6,653 nt of DNA. Origin: G039029935 sp039029935 (GTDB lineage Bacteria; Chloroflexota; Anaerolineae; Caldilineales; Caldilineaceae). Position 1 is the stretch's first letter, and the number at the start of each line of letters is the position of its first letter. The stretch lies in NCBI GenBank assembly GCA_039029935.1, contig JBCCFC010000777.1:1-6653 (forward strand), written 5' to 3'. The position numbers and the translations under genes are program-made. The notes beneath the pieces are model-generated. The model worked only from the letters and a program-made list of their open reading frames with translations, ran no database searches and was not told the DNA's origin. Below are positions 1 through 3,276 of the stretch, piece by piece.

Positions 1-43
1 CAAAAAGGAAAAACTCTTACCGTATCGACCCGAACATACTTAT

Positions 44-65
44 ATCATAGTGAGACTAGCATGAT
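44..65. promoter_or_regulatory. Dyad upstream of the PadR gene, possible autoregulatory operator
   Basis: ATCAT (44-48) and ATGAT (61-65) form an inverted repeat, with AGT (49-51) and ACT (55-57) as an inner imperfect pair. The sequence TATCAT (43-48) inside the left arm resembles a -10 hexamer, but no convincing -35 was found. PadR regulators commonly repress their own operon through a dyad overlapping the promoter, and this is the only dyad I see between the window start and the gene. Its role as an operator is inference. Confidence 0.3.
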
Positions 66-74
66 TGGCTGGAA

Positions 75-100
75 TTGATTGAAACAGCTTGATTGAAACA
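75..100 (+). repeat. Two direct copies of TTGATTGAAACA in the PadR leader
   Basis: TTGATTGAAACA occurs exactly at 75-86 and 89-100, a 14-bp period. The pair lies between the dyad at 44-65 and the ribosome binding site at 107-114, so it would sit in the 5' leader. The second copy contains the TTG at 93 that opens the longest version of the PadR frame, which is one reason to distrust that TTG as the start. A protein-binding iteron or a simple duplication are both possible. Confidence 0.5.
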
Positions 101-119
101 AAAAACAGGAGAGGTTCTG

Positions 120-461
120 ATGAACGATGCAAAGAACAAGATTCCCCTCAACCCCATCGTCTTTTCGATTTTATATGTGCTGATTGGCAAAAAACTGCAC
201 GGCTATCGCATCAAAAAGCGTGTTGAGCGTGACATTGAAAGCCCCGTTGCCACCGCCACACTCTACCGCCACCTGCGCCGCATGTTGGAGGATGGCATGA
301 TTGAAGAGGTCGAGATGGACATTGAGGATGACGACCCCCGCCGCCAGTACTTCACAATCACCAAATTTGGCTCGGCTGTCTATGCAGCGGAATATAACCG
401 CCTGCGTGAGATTGTGGACCGAGGTGTTGGATTGCCGGAGCCGGTGTTGGGGGGTGCGTGA
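120..461 (+). CDS. PadR-family transcriptional regulator
   Basis: This 113-residue protein is a PadR-type winged-helix repressor, usually a dimer that represses its own operon until an effector or partner protein binds. The N-terminal helices carry the family's LHGY motif (residues 26-29) followed by IKK. The recognition-helix region reads TLYRHLRRM (46-54), close to the usual TLYRALRRL. It is followed by LEDGMIEE and the wing, with RRQYFTIT and FG matching the common R-R-Y-Y-x-L-T-x-x-G pattern. The short C-terminal helix is reduced compared with longer PadR proteins. ATG 120 is chosen because AGGAGAGG (107-114) lies at normal spacing; a TTG at 93 would add nine residues and cover that site. 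The stop overlaps the next start by one base, so translation is probably coupled. The ligand and targets are unknown. Confidence 0.9.
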   Translation: MNDAKNKIPLNPIVFSILYVLIGKKLHGYRIKKRVERDIESPVATATLYRHLRRMLEDGMIEEVEMDIEDDDPRRQYFTITKFGSAVYAAEYNRLREIVDRGVGLPEPVLGGA

Positions 462-1033
462 TGGAACAAGATACATTGCAGAACATTGCCCAAGAGGGTG
501 AAGGCAAGATGTCACGGCTTAGAGATGTGGGGATTGCGGTGTTGCTGCTAGGAGTAATGTTAGGGCTAATGCAAGGTCTGGTGTCTGTACTGATCTCCGC
601 ACCTGAACCAGAGCCAATGATAACGAAGTTTCGAGCATGGATTTTGGCGCTTAATCCAGAGGTGCAAACGTTGACAATTCTGCTTCTGATACTGATGATT
701 GCACTGGGTGTGAGACGGTTATTGTTTGGCCGACAACCACTGCTCATAAAAAAAATTACTTCATCCCAAGGCCAATCTACCCGCTCATCTATCCCTTCAC
801 GGATGCCATATGCCCAATCAACAGTGCAAAGGCTTACATCACTCTACCCACCCACCATAGAGCCACACCTGCGCGATGCCATCGCCGTTGACTTTGAAGA
901 GGCGTGTGCAGAGGCGATTGACGCGGGTAACTTCCGTCAGGTCTATCGCTTTGAGCTTTGGCAGCTACGGTATGAGGTTGCCTATGCGTGGTGGGCATAT
1001 TATTCAGAACGAGTGAAACGTTGGATTGCTTAA
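461..1033 (+). CDS. Two-TM membrane protein of unknown function, PadR-linked
   Basis: I do not recognise the family. The 190-residue product has two hydrophobic segments, about residues 23-45 and 68-84, joined by a short Pro/Glu-rich loop (APEPEP). Basic residues before the first (RLRD) and just after the second (VRRLLFG) put both ends in the cytoplasm by the positive-inside rule. The remaining 100 or so residues form a cytoplasmic tail: a Ser/Gln-rich linker, then a helical stretch rich in Glu and aromatic residues (FEEACAEAID to YEVAYAWWAYYSERVKRW). The start shares a base with the PadR stop (TGATG). A GTG at 458 and an ATG at 509 in the same frame are possible alternatives. PadR genes are often joined to membrane proteins that they control or that sense for them; that role is inferred here. 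Confidence 0.75.
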   Translation: MEQDTLQNIAQEGEGKMSRLRDVGIAVLLLGVMLGLMQGLVSVLISAPEPEPMITKFRAWILALNPEVQTLTILLLILMIALGVRRLLFGRQPLLIKKITSSQGQSTRSSIPSRMPYAQSTVQRLTSLYPPTIEPHLRDAIAVDFEEACAEAIDAGNFRQVYRFELWQLRYEVAYAWWAYYSERVKRWIA

Positions 1034-1049
1034 TTTAAGGAGCAGAAAC

Positions 1050-1217
1050 ATGAAACGATGGTATTTCAAATGTGGTCAATTGGTGTTGATGCGTGAAGCC
1101 ACCCTGCCGGAGGGGGATGGCGGTAATGGTAAGGCCAATGATTCGCCCTGGGGCGCAATCGCTGTTTTCCTCGCCCTCGCCAGCCTCATCCTTCAGGCGT
1201 TGTCACTGGCGTTGTAA
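1050..1217 (+). CDS. Small single-TM protein of the PadR operon
   Basis: This 55-residue protein has a basic N-terminus (MKRWYFKCG), a Gly/Asn-rich middle and one C-terminal hydrophobic segment (about residues 33-55, PWGAIAVFLALASL onward) that runs to the last residue, like a tail anchor. AAGGAG at 1037-1042 is well placed for ATG 1050. Sixteen bases separate it from the preceding stop, so it is probably the last gene of the same operon. The upstream in-frame ATG at 1026 overlaps the previous gene and lacks a good ribosome site. No family was recognised. It may be a partner subunit of the two-TM protein. A tandem repeat begins three bases after its stop. Confidence 0.6.
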   Translation: MKRWYFKCGQLVLMREATLPEGDGGNGKANDSPWGAIAVFLALASLILQALSLAL

Positions 1218-1219
1218 CG

Positions 1220-1294
1220 TGGTCGGTAGTCGGTAGGTCGGTGGTCGGTAAGTCGGTAGGTCAGTGAGTCGGTAGGTCAGTGGTCAGTAGGTCA
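1220..1294. repeat. GTCGGTAG/GTCAGTAG short tandem repeat
   Basis: About ten units of an alternating 7-8 bp motif (GGTCGGTA, GTCGGTA, GGTCAGTG and variants) start three bases after the stop of the small membrane protein gene. The units drift from GTCGG to GTCAG towards the right end. No coding or regulatory role is visible. Confidence 0.85.
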
Positions 1295-1312
1295 CTATTC
1301 ACTATTCACTAT
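1292..1312. repeat. Heptamer tandem repeat TCACTAT x3
   Basis: Three exact TCACTAT units are followed by a degenerate CAACTAC (1313-1319). The period of seven and the composition resemble the short tandemly repeated heptamers known from cyanobacterial genomes. A related CAACTAT tract lies at 3200-3220. Confidence 0.8.
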
Positions 1313-1317
1313 CAACT

Positions 1318-1330
1318 ACCAACTTGGTAA
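1318..1330. repeat. 13-base motif ACCAACTTGGTAA, copy 1
   Basis: The same 13 bases occur exactly at 6222-6234. The core is nearly palindromic (ACCAA/TTGGT around a central C). The following bases make TGGTAACAT, which resembles an extended -10 (TG-n-hexamer). A hairpin lies about 45 bases downstream of each copy. The role is unknown; an operator or a promoter element are the simplest guesses. Confidence 0.4.
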
Positions 1331-1374
1331 CATGCAAAATTTGGTGTAAGATGATACTCAGGATACAGAATAAA

Positions 1375-1406
1375 AAAATCGCAGTTGCGCAAACAACTAC
1401 GATTTT
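1375..1406. terminator. Stem-loop with A and T flanks, possible bidirectional terminator
   Basis: AAAATCG (1375-1381) pairs with CGATTTT (1400-1406). Inside, AGTTG (1383-1387) pairs with CAACT (1394-1398) around a six-base loop, with one C-A mismatch. An A-run precedes the stem and a T-run ends it, so it could stop transcription from either side. It lies about 160 bases after the PadR operon. The T-tract is short, so confidence is moderate. Confidence 0.45.
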
Positions 1407-1456
1407 CTGATGATTGACAGCTATCATAAGTCACCATCAACCAAGTTCATTTAACA

Positions 1457-1756
1457 CTACGCACGTTTCATACTCGCCAAAGTTAACAACGTGACGTAGC
1501 CGTTCAACACACGCCAAAACAACCGTTTTGGTGTGTGCCCCCTGTCGTTATTATAAAACAGGGTGACGTGAAAAAGCAAGTAGGTCACGTTACCAGCGTA
1601 ACAATCTGGATAGTGGCATGGGCATCCTTGCCCGTCGTGTGCAACCTTCGGGCTACCCGCCCGACACACAGGCAGGATGCCTACTATCAACCAGCCCAAA
1701 TCCGTGTCCAGCGAAAATTTGGGCAAACCCAGAGGTGTCACGCTGATAGCGATGAC
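1457..1756. other. Dense array of stem-loops upstream of the initiator gene
   Basis: About 300 gene-free bases hold consecutive inverted repeats with short gaps: 1457-1467 with 1488-1499 (11 bp, one bulge); 1508-1520 with 1525-1537 (13 bp including one G-T pair, loop AACC); 1540-1545 with 1558-1563 (6 bp); 1563-1571 with 1585-1593 (9 bp including one G-T pair); the three-hairpin element at 1608-1688; 1694-1701 with 1717-1724 (8 bp, GCCCAAAT/ATTTGGGC); and 1737-1744 with 1748-1756 (8 bp, one bulge). GTTAC/GTAAC (1589-1602) is an alternative to the 1563-1593 stem. The run ends at the initiator gene's promoter. It could be a structured RNA, a leader, or an origin acted on by the adjacent protein. 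The small ORFs here look non-coding. I see no clear promoter; TTGACA at 1414-1419 lacks a good -10. Confidence 0.5.
1608..1688 (+). repeat. Three-hairpin repeat element, copy 1
   Basis: Hairpins: GGGCA (1620-1624)/TGCCC (1629-1633) with loop TCCT; TCGGG (1648-1652)/CCCGA (1660-1664); AGGCA (1670-1674)/TGCCT (1678-1682). GATAGT (1609-1614) and ACTATC (1683-1688) close the whole element. The linker GTGTGCA (1637-1643) is unpaired. An inverted copy at 3030-3111 matches 41 of 45 bases from ATAGTGGC onward. The element resembles the small palindromic repeats scattered in many environmental genomes. Confidence 0.75.
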
Positions 1757-1763
1757 CTACAAT
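1735..1763 (+). promoter_or_regulatory. Candidate promoter of the initiator gene
   Basis: GTGTCA (1735-1740, four of six matches to TTGACA) and TACAAT (1758-1763, five of six to TATAAT) are 17 bases apart. Transcription would start near 1770, giving a short leader before ATG 1787. The bulged dyad 1737-1756 overlaps the -35 and the spacer, so it could be an operator. No experimental support can be seen. Confidence 0.35.
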
Positions 1764-1786
1764 AGAATTTTGATGGAGGAAGAAAG

Positions 1787-3019
1787 ATGTCTCAAAAGAA
1801 AGAAAGCACAAAAGATGTGCGTATTCGACGCGCGGACAAAGGGAGAGAAAATCCCTACGCCCAGGTGCGCAGAGCAACGTTGGAAGATGACCGACTGAGT
1901 TGGGAAGCCAGGGGTATTTTAGCCTATGTGCTGGCAAAGCCCAACGATTGGGAAGTCCAGATGACAGACCTCATCAACGCCAGCCCCGCCGGGCGCGACT
2001 GCAACTATCGCATTGTCAACGAACTGATCCACTTTGGCTATTTTGAGCGTGTACCCATCCGCAACAAAGGCCGCTTCCAAGGCTACGAAATCCTTGTCTA
2101 TGAAGAACCGCTTTTTGTGGAGGATGAATCGCAAACGGGTTTACCGGATACGGCTCAACCGGATACGGCTCAACCGGATACGGCTTCACCGGATACGGCT
2201 CAACCGTTTCCGGAAAATCCGGATCATAATAATAAAGAACATAGACTAAACACTAACATGAACAAAGAACTAAATAAACAAACAACGAACATGAACAAAG
2301 AGCCAGGTGTTGAAGAGCGTGTTGTTGATGTTGTTGTTGTTTCTTCTCTATGTTCAGATGTTGATGTTGATGATGTTGGTGTGGATGATGTTGATGAAGT
2401 TGATGAAGTTGAGATTCTGCTCGACCGCTACGGCGTCTCCACCCACATGATCGCCAAATATCGCCAGCAATACGACGCGGCCTACCTGCTGCAAAAAATC
2501 CACTACCTCGAATTCAGCATGAAGCAACGCACAATCCAAAACACAGCCGGCTGGCTCTGCAACGCCATCAAAAACGACTACGACGAGCCACACGGCTATT
2601 TTCCGCCTGTCAACGGGTCAACGGGTCAGCAAACAGCGTTTCAGCCCGTCAGCGAGCCTGTGAGTGGGTCAGACGAGGAGTTAGCCAACGGGTCAGATGG
2701 TCAGGCAGTCAGCTTGTCAGCCAGTCAGCCAGTCAGCCCGCCAGAGCTTGATTTACGCGAGGAGACGGAACAATTGTTGCGAGCTGAACAATACGGCACC
2801 GTCAGCCACGAGCAAGCAATGGCCTGGGCTGGCAGTGTGGTCTGCATGGAACGCCATGTCAACGCTTTACCCAAACTGCTCGGCGTCCTAGGCAACTGCC
2901 TGACGATTGGCGTTTCCGCCTTTGACATGAGCTTTCTCTCTGGGCGTGGTGCGGCGTTGATTGAACGGCAATTGCAACGCTTTGGAGGCGGGTGGAGCTA
3001 TGAACTTGTGATGGTGTGA
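1787..3019 (+). CDS. Winged-helix replication-initiator-like protein (HTH_36 type)
   Basis: The 410-residue protein resembles phage and plasmid replication-initiator or replisome-organiser proteins. Residues about 22-106 form a winged helix: LSWEARGILAYVLAKPNDW (37-55), then TDLINASPAGRD, YRIVNELIHFGYFERV, and the wing GRFQGYEILVYEEP. A linker has four PDTAQ-type repeats (120-139), a habit of phage initiators, then an Asn/Lys stretch and a Val/Asp run. Residues 209-273 (LLDRYGVS to TAGWLCNAIKNDY) match the second conserved block of such proteins, whose usual form is PAGYLxxALREGW. A second Gln/Ser/Val-rich linker leads to an unrecognised helical C-terminus (about 323-410). GGAGGA (1775-1780) is six bases before ATG 1787. 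The stop lies inside an octamer repeat. No helicase loader, nuclease or other phage gene adjoins it, so its role could equally be a stand-alone DNA-binding one. Confidence 0.65.
   Translation: MSQKKESTKDVRIRRADKGRENPYAQVRRATLEDDRLSWEARGILAYVLAKPNDWEVQMTDLINASPAGRDCNYRIVNELIHFGYFERVPIRNKGRFQGYEILVYEEPLFVEDESQTGLPDTAQPDTAQPDTASPDTAQPFPENPDHNNKEHRLNTNMNKELNKQTTNMNKEPGVEERVVDVVVVSSLCSDVDVDDVGVDDVDEVDEVEILLDRYGVSTHMIAKYRQQYDAAYLLQKIHYLEFSMKQRTIQNTAGWLCNAIKNDYDEPHGYFPPVNGSTGQQTAFQPVSEPVSGSDEELANGSDGQAVSLSASQPVSPPELDLREETEQLLRAEQYGTVSHEQAMAWAGSVVCMERHVNALPKLLGVLGNCLTIGVSAFDMSFLSGRGAALIERQLQRFGGGWSYELVMV
2144..2203 (+). repeat. In-frame 15-bp tandem repeat encoding PDTAQ x4
   Basis: Four copies of CCGGATACGGCTCAA (the third changed to end in TCA) encode PDTAQ PDTAQ PDTAS PDTAQ, residues 120-139 of the initiator-like protein. 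A unit divisible by three keeps the frame. It forms the linker just after the winged helix. Confidence 0.9.
2716..2739 (+). repeat. In-frame octamer GTCAGCCA x3 inside the initiator gene
   Basis: Three copies of GTCAGCCA (the last ending in C) encode the SASQPVSP linker. The unit is not a multiple of three, but three units make 24 bases and preserve the frame. The motif is close to the GTCAGTAG units of the intergenic tract at 1220-1294. Confidence 0.8.
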
Positions 3020-3028
3020 TGGTGTACA
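3013..3028. repeat. Octamer GGTGTGAT tract overlapping the initiator stop codon
   Basis: GGTGTGAT (3013-3020) followed by a partial unit encodes the last codons and the TGA stop (3017-3019) of the initiator-like gene. The same octamer continues at 3158-3194 beyond the hairpin element and recurs just after the LRR-Roc-COR gene at 5933-5940. Confidence 0.65.
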
Positions 3029-3029
3029 C

Positions 3030-3111
3030 GTAGCTCAGGTTGTTTACCTGAGTGTCGGGTGACAGCCCGAAGGATGCACACAACGGGCTAGGAAGCCCAT
3101 GCCACTATTCC
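3030..3111 (-). repeat. Three-hairpin repeat element, copy 2 (inverted)
   Basis: Hairpins: CTCAGGT (3034-3040)/ACCTGAG (3046-3052) with loop TGTTT; TCGGG (3055-3059)/CCCGA (3066-3070); GGGCT (3085-3089)/AGCCC (3094-3098) with loop AGGA. The sequence between the last two hairpins keeps the TGCACAC core of copy 1. Two of the four differences from copy 1 in the 45-base core are paired changes (A-T to T-A) in one stem. The element starts 11 bases after the initiator stop and could also serve as a 3' structure for that transcript. Confidence 0.75.
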
Positions 3112-3134
3112 GCCGGCAATGGATTGGGGACGCC

Positions 3135-3157
3135 GACGAGCGCGGATGAACGCGGAT
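3135..3157. repeat. 23-base GCGCGGAT-type dispersed repeat, copy A
   Basis: The sequence centres on GCGCGGATGAACGCGGAT, itself a near-duplicate of GCGGAT. It matches 5963-5985 at 20 of 23 positions. Both copies lie downstream of a long gene, next to the GGTGTGAT octamer. Confidence 0.65.
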
Positions 3158-3194
3158 GGTGTGACGGTGTGATGGTGTGATGGTGTGACGGTGA
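3158..3194. repeat. Octamer tandem repeat GGTGTGAY x4
   Basis: Units GGTGTGAC, GGTGTGAT, GGTGTGAT, GGTGTGAC and a partial GGTGA run without interruption. Each unit contains TGA. Because the period is eight, all three + frames meet a stop within 24 bases. Confidence 0.9.
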
Positions 3195-3199
3195 ACTCT

Positions 3200-3220
3200 C
3201 AACTATCAACTATCAACTAA
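3200..3220. repeat. Heptamer tandem repeat CAACTAT x3
   Basis: CAACTAT, CAACTAT, CAACTAA. The period and composition match the heptamers at 1292-1319. Confidence 0.8.
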
Positions 3221-3223
3221 TCA

Positions 3224-3250
3224 CCAACGGTGTATTTTGACGCGCCAACG
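3224..3250 (+). promoter_or_regulatory. CCAACG direct repeat before the LRR-Roc-COR gene
   Basis: CCAACG occurs at 3224-3229 and 3245-3250, 21 bases apart (two helical turns). The first copy sits in a small dyad, CACC AAC GGTG (3222-3232). TTGACG (3237-3242) between them resembles a -35, but no -10 at normal spacing follows. A regulator-binding site is possible; evidence is thin. Confidence 0.25.
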
Positions 3251-3276
3251 TTTATGCGTGTGAAAGGAGTTGATTG

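Noticed and set aside
171..747. Overlapping minus-strand frames across the PadR operon
   Set aside because: They are antisense to well-supported genes and show no recognisable domains or ribosome sites.
1457..1937. Short frames on both strands in the hairpin region
   Set aside because: Their sequence is dictated by the inverted repeats, they have no good ribosome sites, and they partly overlap the initiator gene.
3030..3111. tRNA or known small RNA
   Set aside because: The three hairpins do not form a cloverleaf with acceptor stem or T-loop; the inverted copy upstream marks it as a dispersed repeat.
1608..3111. Conventional insertion sequence
   Set aside because: No transposase is encoded and no target-site duplication is visible; only the paired elements and the initiator-like gene are seen.
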